A model generated the notes under the pieces. That model was not told the DNA's origin and did not search any database. It worked only from the letters and a program-made list of their open reading frames with translations. From assembly GCF_019703515.2 (NCBI RefSeq), contig NC_059348.1, forward strand, positions 21,934,156 through 21,998,155: DNA of 64,000 bases. Reading direction: 5' to 3'. Every line of letters starts with the position of its first letter. Positions within the stretch are counted from its first letter, which is position 1. This stretch comes from Myxocyprinus asiaticus (lineage: Eukaryota; Chordata; Actinopteri; Cypriniformes; Catostomidae). Positions 24,901 through 40,337 of this stretch are shown in pieces. Made by a program: the position numbers and the translations under genes.

Positions 24901-27900
24901 TTAGTCGGTAAACAGTACAACTACAATATTTTCACAAGTCTGGTCATAGTTGAACTTTTGTCCTACCTCATATTCCTGGGAAAAGCGGAGGGCGTCGTTG
25001 GCCTTGAGTCGCTCAATGTGGTCTGCAAGGTCACAGACAGAGATGGGAGGGTGTTCTCTCATTCCTGAAAGAGAAAATAAGAAGAACACACGTAAAGTGG
25101 TGAGTACACCCCAGAGAATCACACCTGATGCATCATACCGTTACAGTGGTGAGAAAATGTGACGACATAGAGGTTCTTCTGAAAGCTTTACCTGAAACAA
25201 TTCCCCTGTGAGATGTTTGCTGACTTATTCCTACTGAAAACAATATCTTAAACCAGCCTAAACTCTATGCTGGTCTTAACTGGTCTAAGAGGATTTCTAA
25301 GTAGGTGTCATCTGGTTAGACCTCTCCATCCCCCGGTCGAAGGCCGGGAGGAGAATATTTTTGTTACCTTTGCATTTAATTGCGCTGCATGCCCATGTGG
25401 CTGCAGTACTCAAGAGTTCAGAAAGAGCGGTTTCCTTGTTCCCTGGGTCACGTATCCGGTGTGCACGGTCGTCATCACGACCACCATCCACCACTCTATC
25501 ACGCTAGGGTCTCCCGCCCCTGAGCACCCAGCTGTGGCACAAATCCGCCCCCGATGTGACAGTCTCCACGGGTCACGAGGACAGGCCTCTTCCTCCTCCG
25601 TCCCAGGCTGTTCCGGGGGTGGTCACAAGGAGCCAGGTAAGTGCTTCGATGTCCCTAGACTCAGCACGGCCACGACATGGTAAGGCACCTCGAGCTCCGC
25701 CCCGCCGCGAGGCCCCACCTGCCGGTACGTCCGTCGACGTTGTCCCTTTGGTCCCCCTTTCACGGAACTTGGACGCGTGGCTTGCGCTTTCCAATCCGCC
25801 GCGATGGCTGGCCCGGACCGTCCGACTCGGCTACGCGATTCAGTTCGCCAGGCGTCTGCCCAGGTTCAGCGGTATCCACTTCACCTTGGTGAAGGACAAA
25901 AACGCTGGTACTTTGCGCGCGGAGATCGCTACCCTCCTACGGAAGGGTGCGATAGAACCTGTCCCTCTGGCCGAGATGAAGGGGTTTTACAGCCCCTACT
26001 TCATCGTACCGAAAAAAGGCGGTGGGTTGCGGCCAATCTTGGACCTGCGAGTACTGAACCGGGCTTTACACAGACTTCCGTTCAAGATGCTGACGCAAAA
26101 ACGCATTCTGGCGAGCGTCCGGCATCAAGATTGGTTCGTGGTGGTAGACCTGAAGGACGCGTACTTCCACGTCTCGATTCTACCTCGACACAGACCCTTC
26201 CTGCGGTTTGCATTCGAGGGTCAGGCGTATCAGTACAAGGTCCTCCCTTTTGGCCTGTCCTTGTCTCCTCGCGTCTTCACGAAAGTCGCAGAGGCAGCCC
26301 TTGCCCCATTAAGGGAAGTGGGCATTCACGTTCTCAACTATCTCGACGATTGGCTAATCCTAGCTCACTCTCGGGACATGTTGTGTGCACACAGGGACTT
26401 GGCGCTCTCACACCTCAGCCGACTAGGGCTTCGGGTCAACTGGGAAAAGAGCAAGCTCCTCCCGGTTCAGAGCATCTCTTTCCTCAGTTTGGAGTTGGAT
26501 TCAGTCTCTTTGACAGCGCGCCTCACGAACGAGTGCACACAGTCGGTGCTGGCCTGTTTGAAGGTGTTCAAACAGAAAACAGCGGTTCCACTGAAACTCT
26601 TTCAGAGGCTCCTGGGGCATATGGCATCCTCAGTGGTGGCCACCCCGCTCGGGTTGATGCATATGAGACCGCTTCAGCACTGGCTTCAGACTCCAGATGG
26701 GCATGGCACCGCGGGACACATCGCGTGGTCATCAAGCCGGTCTGTCACCGTCTTTTCAGCCCTTGGACCGACCTCTCGTTTCTACGGGCAGGTGTTTCCC
26801 TAGAACTGGTCTCCAGACACGTCGTGGTCATGATGGACGCCTCCAAAACGGGCTGGGGTGCTGTTTGCAATGGGCACGCAGCCACCAATGCGACTGCAAT
26901 GGCACATCAACCGCCTGAAGGGCGGCTGTCCCCTTCCACCTTGAAGGTGTACGTTGCCGCCATAGCAGCACACCATGACGCAGTCGACGGTAAGTCCTTA
27001 GGGAAGCACGACCTGATGATCAGGTTCCTGAGAGGCGCCAGGAGGCTGAATCCCTCCAGACCACGCCTCGTTCCCTCATGGGACCTCTCTGTAGTTCTTC
27101 AGGGTCTACAGAGAGCCCCCTTTTAGCCTTTGCAGTCAGCTGAGCTTAAGGCAATCTCCTTGAAGACTGCCCCCCTGACTGTGCTCACTTCCATCAAGAG
27201 GGTAGGAGACCTGCAAGCGTTCTCCGTCAGCAAAACGTGCCTGGAGTTCGGTCCGGGCTACTCTCACGTGATCCTGAGACTCCGACCGGGCTATGTGCCT
27301 AAGGTTCCCATGACCTCTTTTAGGAACCAGGTGGTGAACCTGCAAGCGCTGCCCCAGGAGGAGGCAGACCCAGCCCTGTCGTTGCTGTGTCCGGTGCGTG
27401 CTTTATGCATCTATTTGGATCACACACAGAGCTTTAGGATCTCTGAGCAGCTCTTTGTCTGCTTTGGTGCACAGCGGAAAGGAAGCGCTGTCTCCAAGCA
27501 GAGGATCACCCACTAGCTCATTGACGCAATAGCTATGGCATATCACGCCCAGGACATGCCGCCCCCGGTAGGGCTACGAGCCCATTCTACCAGGGGTGTA
27601 GCAGCCTCCTGGGCCCTGGCCAGGGGTGCCTCTCTAACAGACATTTGCAGAGCAGCAGGCTGGGCAACACCTAACACCTTTGCAAGGTTCTTCCTCCGGT
27701 TGTGGCACGCAATATAAGCGGATAAGCCCGGGATAGCCAGCCGGGTGTACCGCTTGCACATAGCGCCTTCCACCTCTTTTGAGCTGAAGACCTGCGCCAT
27801 TAATTCCCAGTAGTGTTCCCTGGTTGACTTCCTCCGAGCCCTGTGGCAGTCGAGTTTTCGGAGAGACTCGCTGCTGGCCCAGTACATGTGCTAACTAAGA

Positions 27901-30900
27901 GCCCTGTTCTGGGGTAGGTGCTCCGCATGTGGCAGTTCCCTGTAAGGTAAAACCCCATGCGATGTATATATTCCACTAATTCATTTCCCTGGCAAACTGC
28001 GTCTTCCTTGGGCAGAGCCCCTCTGCCCCAGTCTCCATGTTTGTAGTAACTCCTCCCCTGTTGGGCAGGATCTACCTTGAAGACTCTCCACATGGTTGGC
28101 AAGACCATGTGACGTATTTTTCCACTTAAATATCCCCCTCTCTTTGGGCGAGGTGTGGTCTCCGCGGTGTCCTCCTCTTGGGAGGGACACCCCCCGACTA
28201 GACCTGGTGGCCCAGTAGGATAATCCCCCTTCTTTTTTAGGGAGTGGAAAAAAAGAAAGGGAAAAGAGGCCATGACTGGGTTAGCCTGTCTCTATCTTTT
28301 GGGTAGTCGACTTGTCCCCAAAGAGCCATTCGACACTCATAACTATATTGGGGGAGGTTACGTGTCGACCTGGTGTGCTGGCTACGAGGCACACAGTGGT
28401 CTGCCCATCTCACACCGCTAGTTCACGTAACACAGTTCAGCCAGTTGTGGCATTTCGTACAGGGACCCCTAGTGTCACTACATCGACACAACATTGAGTG
28501 AGTGACAGATAGGGAACGTCATGGAGGGAACGAGACGTTGTGTCCCTCCTGCCACAACGCTGAACTACCTGCTGAAATGGCCAGACCTTGTCTTGGCTCC
28601 TCAGCATAAAACCTGAATGAGTGGTTGCATACCAGCTCCTTTTATACCCGTATGTCCGGGGGAGTGGCATGCAAATACCACTCGCCAATTTTCATTGGCC
28701 TTTTATCAAAGACCAGAGGTGTCTCAGGCTCCCAAGAGTGACCCCTAATGTCACTACATCGACACAACGTCTCGTTCCCTCTATCAGGGAACGGAGGTTA
28801 CGTAAGTAACCAGGACGTATGGTCACCTTATGGGTCAATAAATACATATGCTTGTGACACAATGTTAAACTAAGGCAGAACCATAATTTTTTATATAACA
28901 AAATGACTTTCACCATCTACATATAATTACCGCTGTTCTCTGCACACAAATGAAGCACAAAGAATTCTGTATATTTCGAAGGTAATGGTGCAATAAGCTG
29001 TACCTTGAGCAGCCCATTAAGTGAATACAGCACAGGCTACATCCATGTTAAACAGCAAGCTAATTAGGCAGAGAAGAGCTACAACCGAGCATGCAAAGCA
29101 GGCAAGGCAGACTGCAAATGTCCTGGAATTGAAATGAATTAATGTCCAAGGTCATTAAAACTGAGATGAAATGTAATCAGAGAATACAGATGGGGGACTG
29201 GAAACATAACCGTACTGCTACATACAATAAGTGCGTTTACAAGTACAAAAGTTGATCAAAAATCAACTCGTTATAAAAAGCTGACAACATAAGCACAACG
29301 TGTTTACAAGAGATTTACATGTACAGTTCTTAACATAAGTTTTATGCAGTTGTATAGCGAGGATGTTTTCAAAATTAGTGCCATGAATATTTTTTATTCA
29401 TCAATTGACTTCACACATAGTGCAGCAAACACACAAATAATAATAATAATAAAAAAATTCTAAATCAATATTGGGTACCTTATGCCCAATTCACCTGTGT
29501 ACGCACAGTTTTTTCAAGTTTGTTGGAAGACAGGTCTATTCTATTCTATTCTATTCAACAAAGGAATGTGTAGAACTCTAAAATTTATATTTTCTATTGA
29601 CACACTAATGTAGAAGATATACAACCCCAATTCAAAAAAAGTTGGGATGCTGTGTAAAATGTAAATAAAAACAGAATGCAATGATTTGCAAATCTCATAA
29701 ACCCATATGTTATTCACAATAAAACAGAAAACATATCAAATGTTTAAACTGAGGAAATGTACCATTTTAAGAAAAAAATAAGGTAATTTTAAATTTGATG
29801 GCCGCAACACGTCTCAAAAAAGTTGGGACGGGGGCAACAAAAGGCTGGAAAAGTAAGTGTTACTAAAAAGAAACAGCTGGAGGAACATTTTGCAACTAAA
29901 TAGGTTAATTGGCAACAGGTCAGTAAAATGATTGGGTATAAATAGAGCATCTTAGAGAGGCAGAGTCTCTCAGAAGTAAAGATGGGCAGAGGTTCACCGA
30001 TTTGCGAAAAACTGCGTCTACAAATTGTGGAACAATTTCAGAATAACGTTCCTCAACGTAAAATTGCGAAGACTTTGAATATCTCATCATCTACAGTACA
30101 TAATATCATCAAAAGATTACGAGAATCTGGAGAAATCTCTGTGCGCAAGGGACAAGGGCGAAAATCAATATTGGATGCCCGTGATCTTCAGGCCCTCAGG
30201 TGGCACTGCATTAAAAACAGGCATGATTCTGTAATGGAAATCACTGCATGGGCTCAGAAACACCTCCGGAACTCATCGTCTGTGAACACAGTTCGTCATT
30301 CCATCCACAAATGCAGGTTAAAACTCTATCATGCAAAGAAGAAGCCATATGTGAACATGATCCAGAAATGCCGCCGTCTTCTCTGGGCCAAAGCTAATTT
30401 AAAATGGACTGAGGCAAAGTAGAAAACTGTTCTGTGGTCAGATGAATCAAAATTTGAAATTCTTTTTGGAAACCATGGACGCCGCGTCCTCTAGACTAAA
30501 GAGGAGAGGGACTATCCGGCTTGTTATCAGCACTCAGTTCAAAAGCCTTCGTCTCTGATGGTATGGGGGTGCATTAGTGCCTATGGAATGGGCAGCTTGC
30601 ACATCTGGAAAGGCACCATCAATGCTGAAAGGTATATACAGGTTTTAGAGCAACATTTGCTTCCATCCAGACAACGTCTTTTTCAGGGAAGGCCTTACAT
30701 ATTTCAGTAAGACTATGCTAAACTGCATACTGCATCTATTACAACAGCATGGCTTCATAGTAGAAGAGTCTGGGTGCTGAACTGGCCTGCCTGCAGTCCA
30801 GACCTTTCACCAATTGAAAACATTTGGCGCATCAGGAAACAAAAAATATGACAAAGAAGACCCAGGACTGTTGAGCAGCTAGAATCCTGTATCAGACATG

Positions 30901-33900
30901 AATGGGACAACATTCCTCTCCCAAAACTCCAGCAACTGGTCTCCTCAGTTTCAAGACATATACGGACTGTTGTTAAAAGAAGAGGGGATGATACACAGTG
31001 GTAAACATGGCCCTGTCCCAACTTTTCTGAGACGTGTTGCTGCCATCAAATTCAAAATTACCTTATTTTTTCCTTTAAATGGTACATTTCCTCAGTTTAA
31101 ACATTTGATATGTTTTCTATCTTCTATTGTGAATAAAATATGGGTTTATGAGATTTGCAAATCATTGCATTCTGTTTTTATTTACATTTTACACAGCGTC
31201 CCAACTTTTTTGGAATTGGGGTTGTAAAATAAGGATGATATAGAATAATAAATCAAATGTTTTTAAAAAAATCTACAGTATTACGTGGAAGACAAAAGCT
31301 AAACACTAAAAAAAATCAGTTAATTTTAATAACAAATATACAATAACAAAATAAATGTCATTATTAAAAAAATCATTAAATAAAGCAGCATTTAAGCTCA
31401 TTATAAAAAGCTGACAGCGCAAGAAAACTGCGTTTACATGAGATTCTGAATTTGTCCGTTTTTATCTTGAAATTTGACGTCAAAACGTAAACAAACATCA
31501 ACACTGAAAAAGCTACCATATGCTGGTAAAAGTGTATACATGCAAAGCATAATGAGCAAAAATCTAGTCGTGCAAAACGGGTTTTGCCTAAACTGTTTAT
31601 GACCTTTACTAAAAAGAACACTGATTATAGCGTTTACTATACAGTACATGACCTTACACTTTGTCGGATTATTAAGCATGTTCAATGTAGCATTGTGCAT
31701 GTAAACACGCTCAATCGCAGACAAATCACCTTGGATAATACGGGAGCATGAGTACTGTACAGTGGCGATTTCTCAGGGCCAGCAAAGCCTTCTCTGCTGG
31801 CGTAACACGCCTAATCAAAAAATATTTTTTCATCCTTTCATTCTCATTTACCTTTTTGCCTATGTATTTTCAACTCTTTCCACTCCTAATTCATCTACAA
31901 ACGAATAGCAAAAAACAAAAAGTTTATCTAATCAGAATTTATTCCTCGATGCTTACAAGCAAAGTGTGACAACTGTTTCACAAATCGCATGCCTGAAGCT
32001 GAGCTCCTTAGCCGAATAAGCGCGTGAGTCTGAGCTCCACCCTGTCAGGCCTTCAGAATTTCCACAGAATCCCTTAACACTGCAGTGAATAGGCATCTAA
32101 AGTCAGATTGTCACATTCATCAGCCAATCAGATTAATTTATTTGTTCTTGGTGGGTGTGGTCTTTAGGATATGTCCAAGTCCAGGCCTTCTAGCTGGCCT
32201 TGAGTGATGCAATCACGCTTTAAGTGATGTACGTAATTTGAAAGCGAAGAGCATGAGATCTTGCTGATGAGTCGGCTGTCATCTCTGCTGTTGATTGCCA
32301 TTGAGAAAGAGATCCTTATGGATTTAAAAACCTGAGATGTTCTGCATGATCGTGCGATTGATTAATTAAACAGGAAAGGAGGACTGATTTTCACTTCAAA
32401 CAAATTGGTAAGTGCTTTTTGCATTGTTATAGCAACATCAGGAGTTTTCTAAGTGTAAATTAGGGTGCTTGAGCATTCAGTGTCAGATCAAGTTTTGAAA
32501 AGTAACCGTGTATCCTGATGAAACAAAATGTATTGCTAGCAAATATTATTAGAGAGCTTTTTCTTTATATTAGACCTAATTGGTTCTGGCTTTCATGCAT
32601 GGACGTGTTTTTAAAATGTCAATTGGAATTATTAGTTGACTGCCACATAATGTATGATAGGCAAACAGTGTTTTATTCATTGTGAAACTGTGTTTTCTTA
32701 ATGGCATGAATCGCACTGAAGGCCTAGACTTTAAATGCACGGCCCGTGGTTGGTACTGTAAGTACATAACTTATGAGTGTATAAAACCTGTAGCTAATGC
32801 AGACATTCCCACTTATTCCTGTCTCAGCTATCCCAACATAGCCGTTACATAATTTGTACAACACAAAAATAACTCACAACGCTGCAAAAATTAATCAAAA
32901 GTCGAAAAGTGAAGTGCGCTTGTCGCCACTCTACCGTCGCATGGAAACCGCTGGCTGTGGCAGCAGCATGTATTCACAGTAAAGAGCCATATGGCTGTTT
33001 TGCCTGCGGTAATTATGTGCTCTTCAGGACTGAAAGGGTCTGAGAGGGGTCTGTAATAACCTGCTCGACTACCACCGCTCAGCTATTAGAAGAGAGAGAG
33101 GCAGGCCTGACATTTTCTCTGAGAGTCACAACTCTGCTTCTCACTCACCTTGGGAATGAAAGCAGGAAGTCTAATTAACAAATAGGGGTTGAAAGGGTGC
33201 AAGGGGCCTTTGGGTGAATTGCATCCATATAAGACAATCCAAGGAGATGAGACAGTAAGTGGAGGAACTCAAATAAAAAGCTTTTCTTTTCTTCTTAATA
33301 TTATTAACTCCTCGTTATCCTTAGGACATGTCCCAAGAAACTTTAAAATGGCAGTTATTAAACCGCTAATTAAGAAGCCACAACTTGATCCTGGAGAACT
33401 GGCCAATTATAGACCGATTTCAAATCTCCCGTTTATGTCGAAAATACTAGAAAAGATAGTATCCTCCCAAATATGTTCATTTCTACAGAGAAATAGTATA
33501 TATGAACAATTTCAGTCAGGATTTATGCCTCATCACAGTACAGAGACTGCACTTATCAGAGTTACAAATGACTTGCTCTTATTATCTGATCACAGCTGCA
33601 TTTCACTTCTAGTGCTTTCAGATCTTAGTGATCCCTTCGACACGACAGATCACGACATTCTCTTGAATAGACTGGAGAATTATGTTGGCATTAGTGGACT
33701 TGCATTAGCATGGCTTAGGTCCTATTTAGCAGACCGCTACCACTTTGTCTATGTAAATGAGGAATTGTCAAACCAAACAAAAGTAAAGGATCAGTTTTAG
33801 GGCCTCTGCTTTCCTCCTTGTATATGCATCCCCTGGGAGATATTATCAGGAATCTTGGAATAAGTTTCCAATGTTATGCCGACAATACCCAACTAAATTA

Positions 33901-35899
33901 TTTCTTCAAAACCTGATGAGATTTCACAATTCTCCACATTAGCAGAGTGTATCGATGAAATAAAAGATTGGATGCCCAGAAATTTCCTTCAACTCAATTC
34001 TGACAAAACAGGGGTACTAATTATTGGACCAAATACCTCTAAAAATAAGCCGCTAAAATATAATTTGACTCTCGATGGATGTACTGTTACATCATCTTCA
34101 ACAGCAAAGAACTTAGGTGTTATATTTGATACCAATCTGTCCTTTGAAAATCAAATTACCAGTGTTTGTAGAACAGCATTTTTCTACCTAAGAAATATTG
34201 CTAAATTATGACACATGCTCTCTGTTGCTGATGCCGAAAAACGAATTTATGCGTTCATGACGTCAAGACTAGATTATTGTAATGCATTACTGGGAGGATG
34301 TCCAGCAAAATCAATAAATAAACTTCAATTGGTTCAAAATGCAGCTGCCAGAGTGTTGACCTGAACCAAGAAATATGATAATATTAGCCCCATTTTATCA
34401 TCGTTACATTGGCTACCTGTTAAACTGCATATTCATTTTAAAATTCTGTTCATTACGATCGCAAAATTCTGGCCTGTTAATAGTTCCTAGTATATCAAAA
34501 TCCACAAAAGGAGGTAGATCCTTTTCATATTTGGCTCCTAAACTATGGAACAGTCTCCCTAACACTGTTCGAGATGCAGACACACTCACTCAGTTTAAGT
34601 TTAGACTAAAGACTCATCTGCTTAACCAGGCACACACCTAATTTATCCTTCAACTCACAATTAGGCTGCTTTAGTTAGGTCTGCCGGAACCAGAAACAGT
34701 GATCATGATCTATAACTCTGCAATAAATTGAATGGCTTCTATGCTAATATTATTTTATTTGTTTCCCTGTCTCAACCTCGGAACTCCTATCCTGAGGTCA
34801 CCAGAACCGGCTGGATACAGCTCCATTCCTGCTTCGTGTTGGACTCCACTGCTACATGTCGCTGTGTGATGACTAATAGCAGCCGGTGCCAGCCAAACAT
34901 CACTTCAGTCTATTACAATGGACTTCAGAGGATGAACTGATGCCAGCTCCAACCATAAGACATGGGATACTTCATATGCCATTGCCTGAACCTTGGATTT
35001 AGGATAGACCTCACCGAAATTACCGGCCAGGTTGAACTACGATTCACCTAACTGATCTTTGCCTGCATTACCTCAGTCTAATGATGGACTACACTCTTAT
35101 AATGGAATAAATAGACTATCAATTAATTGCCCACAAAACCCTTCATCAGCCAACTAACAAGGACAATTGCATCTATGTGAACTTCTGCAGTTAATCCAGG
35201 ATGAACTTCAAAGACATTAGTCATTAATCTTACAGTTCATACAAAATCTTTGTTTAAACACTGGCCCTTAACACTTACTTAGTTTAATAATTTTAAACCA
35301 TGACTTGCACTATACATAAGTAATATTGGCATTATATTCATGATGTTAGCCAGAGGGGAACTGGCCCCCACAGTGAGTCTGGTTTCTCCCAAGGTTATTT
35401 TTCTCCATTAACCAACATCTTATGGAGTTTTGTGTTCCTTGCCACAGTCGCCTTCGGTTTGCTAACTGGGGTTATAAATACAATTATTATTTAATTACTT
35501 ATTTTTAAACACAATTCACAATTGTATTTTATCAAACTACACAGTGATGACTCTAAGACATAATAGATATTACAGTTTTATCTTCTGTTAATGCCTGATC
35601 TTCTGTAAAGCTGCTTTGAAACGATGTGTGTTATGAAAGGTGCTATACAAATAAAAATGACTTGAATTAAAAGCCTCCGAATGACAAACAGAATCATAAA
35701 TGGAATGTTAAGCAGTGCGCATTATTATGGTTTCCCAAAGTTTACAGCTTAATCCAGCGTTTCTCAAACTGGGGTCCTTTTCAAATAGCCAGGGGGTCCG
35801 TGGATAATCCCTGAATTGTAAACATTGTGAATGTTGGAATTAAATAACAAACAATAATAATAAAAAAGAACTAACTTTTCAATAAAAAGCTATTGACTA

Positions 35900-35941
<42 letters not shown>

Positions 35942-38900
35942 ACATAACATAAGTTTAGAACAATATATTTAAACAGCCTATATAAAAACAAATTGATTCT
36001 GGACAGCAAATTTAAGTGATGGGAAATACATTCTTATTTCTATGGTAACAGCGATTCTGATTGGTAAATTAATCTCGTGGGATTATGCGCAGGGCAGTCG
36101 GCTGTATCGACTGGTTGTATCTCCGGCAATTATATTTCACTCGTAAGCAAGCATGGACACATTAAGAAAATACGACAACAGTTATATTGAATTTGGTTTC
36201 ATTGAAAGCAGCGATGGCCACACAAAATGTGTTGTTTGCATGCAGGTTTTAAGTAATGAGGCTACGAAGCCTGCTAAATTAAAACGGCATCTGATTAACA
36301 AACATCCTGAGTATGCAACAAAAAAGAGAGACTTTTTCCAACGTAAGGGTGAAGAATACAAAAAACAGATGCAATGGATAACAGAGTTTGCAACAATTCC
36401 AAAAAAAGCACAAAAGGCTCCATACCTGGCAGCCCAACGTAATGCAAAAAGCAAGGAACCACACTCAATTGGGGAAGAATAAATACTTCCAACAACGATT
36501 GAAATCTGTGAAGTAAAGACAGGACCAGAGGCAGCTAACAAAATCAAAACTGTGCCACTTTCCAATGACACAGTGAGAAGGAGAATTGAGGATCAATCAT
36601 CAGACATAAAAACACAACTTCTGGAAAGATTACGGGCATGCAAACAATTTTCTATTCAGCTCGATGAGTCTACTGATGCTTTAAATGCTACACAGCTTTT
36701 AACTTTAGTTCGCTATCCATGGAAAGGACACATTTTAGAATACTTCTTGCAAAGAGATGCCAGGTCGAACAATAGGTGATGAATTGTTCAAAATGCTGGA
36801 CAACTTTATGACTGAAGAGAGGCTGAGCTGGGGACACTGAGTGGCTGTTTGCACTGGAGTGGTTGCAAGAATAAAGGCCGTTAAACCGAACATAAAGAGT
36901 ACCCACTGTATGTTACACAGACAGGCACTTGCTTCCAAAGCCATGCATTCTGTGCTTATTAAGGTTGTGACAATAGTTAATTCTGTGAAATCAAGGCCAC
37001 AGCAGTCACGTCTGTTTGCGCATCTTTGTCGAGAAATGGATGCGGGACACAACATGCTTTTGTTTCACTCTGAAGTACACTGGCTGTCCCGAGGAAAAGT
37101 CTTGCGGCGGGTGTTTGAACTACGCTCACAGTGCGAGACATCTTTCTCTGCATTGACAGCAATGAAGACAAAATACAGGCCTTGACTGCAGGTTGAAGAT
37201 GACATGAGGGTTTGTCTGTCACCTATTCCACCAAGAACTGACATGCTTTGCAGCAAGGGACAGGCCCACCCATCACATTAATGGTAAAACAATATCCAGC
37301 CTTAACTGATAATTATGACATGACAATGGTACTAATGTTGTGTTGGTTCATGTTTTGTTATTAAAGAACTGCTGTGATTGAAGGAGAGAAGAAATGCATG
37401 TTGCATAATGTTTCTGAACAATGTTTTAATAGTGAGATTTTTTTGGCAAAGATGTTTTCCCAACATTTTGTGAGCATATTTTCATCATATTCATACATAC
37501 AGTCATTCATGCATAATTTTTGCAGCCATCAAAATTGGTTCCTTGATTCCTTTCCCTCACATTGATTCTAAAATGGTATTCAGTGATCATTTTGACAATG
37601 CTGATACTGATATTGAATTTTTGTGGGTCATGTTTTGTTATTACAGAACTGCTGTAATAACAGGAGAGGAAAAAATGCATAATGTTTAAAAATGTTTAAA
37701 TAGCAATACAATTTTTTACAATTTGTTGTCCCAACATATGCTATGCGTAAGATAAACATATTTTTACAGCCTTTTCCTTTATTCCTTTTTTATTTTATAG
37801 AAAGAAATGAAGCAGTTTTATGTTGTTGCTGTTGTTATTGTTATTTAGTATTGCATATTAAAAATGTTGCTCACATTCGCTTATATTTTGTCATGATGAT
37901 GGTGGGGGTCCGCGAACAATTTGGGGTTATGAAAGGGGTCCTTGGTTCAAAAAAGTTTGAGAAACCCTGGCTTAATCAGTATACTCACACTGCAAGCAGT
38001 AAGTCATAAAAAGAGTAGATTTGTTTTCGCACAAAGCTGCCAATTAAACAACGAAAGGCCTTATGCTGCTCTAAAACCTCATTGTTAAACATTCAAGGGA
38101 AGCAGCTACAGTAATTTCATATCACACTAGATTAACACACTTTGCAGTACTGCAAAACGGATGTTTTACAGAAAAACAGCTTTAAACAAAAAAAAAAAAA
38201 AAAAAAGTGTGAGAAATAACTAACCCTAACTTTAAGCAATAGTAATAGTGATGATCATTGTGAGGATCCAATTATACAATAAGAGGATCCTAGAATGAAT
38301 AAGATATGAATAGAACAGAGTAAATAAATACACTGGTTGAGGCAAGCAGCAACTTAAAAGTGCATTTTTATTCAGCAGCTTCTATCTGCCTTTAAGATGT
38401 AGTGTCATGACTAAAAGCACCTGTGTGCTCTGTCTTTAAGGGTTTGGTGGGCGGACAGTGCGGATTAGAAGATGTGCACGGCAGTGACAGGTCGTTCTGA
38501 TTACAAAGACTTGTTGTCAGTTCAGTCACCATGTGCCTATGCATACACATCCTGTTTATGGTAAATGACATATTTGGTGGCATATGCTGACGAGTGTTTG
38601 TACACAGAGAAAATAATATCAGAGTAACTGAACAAGATACAGATGATATAGTACCTGGGGTCTTGCAGAGACAATTAAAAGGATAGTACAAACTAAAATA
38701 AAAATTCTGTTATCATCCACTCACTCTCATATTGTTCCAAACCTGTATGCCTTACTTTCTTCCGTAGAAAACAAAAGGAGTTATTTATAGCAGAATGTCC
38801 GAGCTGCTGTTCAATGCAAGTGAATGGTGACCTCGGCTGTGATTTTCAAGGCATGATTTTCAGTGAATAACGACTTAAATTTCAGTCTGTTCTTCACACA

Positions 38901-38978
38901 AAGCTATTGTAATGCTTCAGATGACTTGGAATATACCATACACAAGACATATGGACTACTTTTACTATGCTTTTTTTA

Positions 38979-39036
<58 letters not shown>

Positions 39037-39059
39037 GTATATAGAGTGTATATATACAG

Positions 39060-39107
<48 letters not shown>

Positions 39108-40337
39108 TATATTGCCAAAAGTATTCGCTCATCTGCCTTTAGACACATATGAACTTAAGTGACATCCCATTCTTAATCCATAGGGTTTAATATGACGTCG
39201 GCCCACCCTTTGCAGCTATAACAGTTTCAACTCTTCTGGGAAGGCTTTCCACAAGGTTTAGGAGTGTGTTTATGGGACTTTTTGACCATTCTTCCAGAAG
39301 TGCATTTGTGAGGTCAGACACTGATGTTGGACGAGAAGACCTGGCTCGCAGTCTTCGCTATAATTCATCCCAAAGGTGCTCTATCGGGTTGAGGTCAGGA
39401 CTCTGTGCAGGCCAGTCAAGTTCTTCCACACCAAACTCGCTCATCCATGTCTTTATGGACCTTGCTTTGTGCACTGGTGTGCAGTCATGTTGGAACAGGA
39501 AGGGGCCATCCCCAAACTGTTCCCACAAAGTTGGGAGCATGGAATTGTCCAAAATCTCTTGGTATGCTGAAGCATTCAGAGTTCCTTTCACTGGAACTAA
39601 GGGGCCAAGCCCAGCTCCTGAAAAACAACCCCACACCATAATCCCCCCTCCACCAAACTTCACAGTTGGCACAATGCAGTCAGACAAGTACCGTTCTCCT
39701 GGCAACCGCCAAACCCAGACTCGTCCATCAGATTGCCAGATGGAGAAGCGTGATTCGTCACTCCAGAGAACGCATCTCCCCTGCTCTAGAGTCCAGTGGC
39801 GGCATGCTTTACACCACTGCATCCGACGCTTTGCATTGCACTTGGTGATGTATGGCTTGGATGCAGCTGCTCGGCCATGGAAACCCATTCCATGAAGCTC
39901 TCTACACACTGTTCTTGAGCTAATCTGAAGGCCACATGAACTTTGGAGGTCTGTAGAGATTGACTCTGCAGAAAGTTGGCGACCTCTGCGCACTATGCGC
40001 CTCAGCATCCGCTGACCCCGCTCTGTCATTTTACATGGCCTTGGAGTTGCTGTCATTCCCAATCGCTTCCACTTTGTTATAATACCACTGACAGTTGACT
40101 GTGGAATATTTAGTAGTGAGGAAATTTCACGACTGGACTTGTTGCACAGGTGGCATCCTATCACAGTACCACGCTGGAATTCACTGAGCTCCTGAGAGCG
40201 GCCCATTCTTTCACAAATGTTTGTAGAAGAAGTCTGCATGCCTAGGTGCTTCATTTTATACACCTGTGGCCATGGAAGTGATTGGAACACTTGAATTCAA
40301 TTATTTGGATGGGTGAGCGAATACTTTTGGCAATATA

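Larger units (their letters stand above)
25322..28822 (+). mobile_element. DIRS-type tyrosine-recombinase retrotransposon, 5'-truncated and decayed
   Basis: In order: a gag-like remnant, reverse transcriptase with YLDDW, an RNase H piece ([12 protein letters not shown]), a tyrosine recombinase, and a terminal block with AGGGAACGGAGGTTACGTAA near 28790. The text CCCCTAxTGTCACTACATCG occurs twice (about 28466 and 28741), consistent with DIRS terminal and internal complementary repeats. The GC-rich content contrasts with the AT-rich host intron. The left terminal repeat is missing. Confidence 0.88.

Noticed and set aside
25777..27126. 449-codon open frame overlapping the DIRS reverse transcriptase
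   Set aside because: Most of it is a shifted reading of the reverse transcriptase. Only its end corresponds to RNase H and recombinase text.
39266..39895. 209-codon plus-strand frame
   Set aside because: It is the antisense shadow of the Tc1 transposase on the minus strand.
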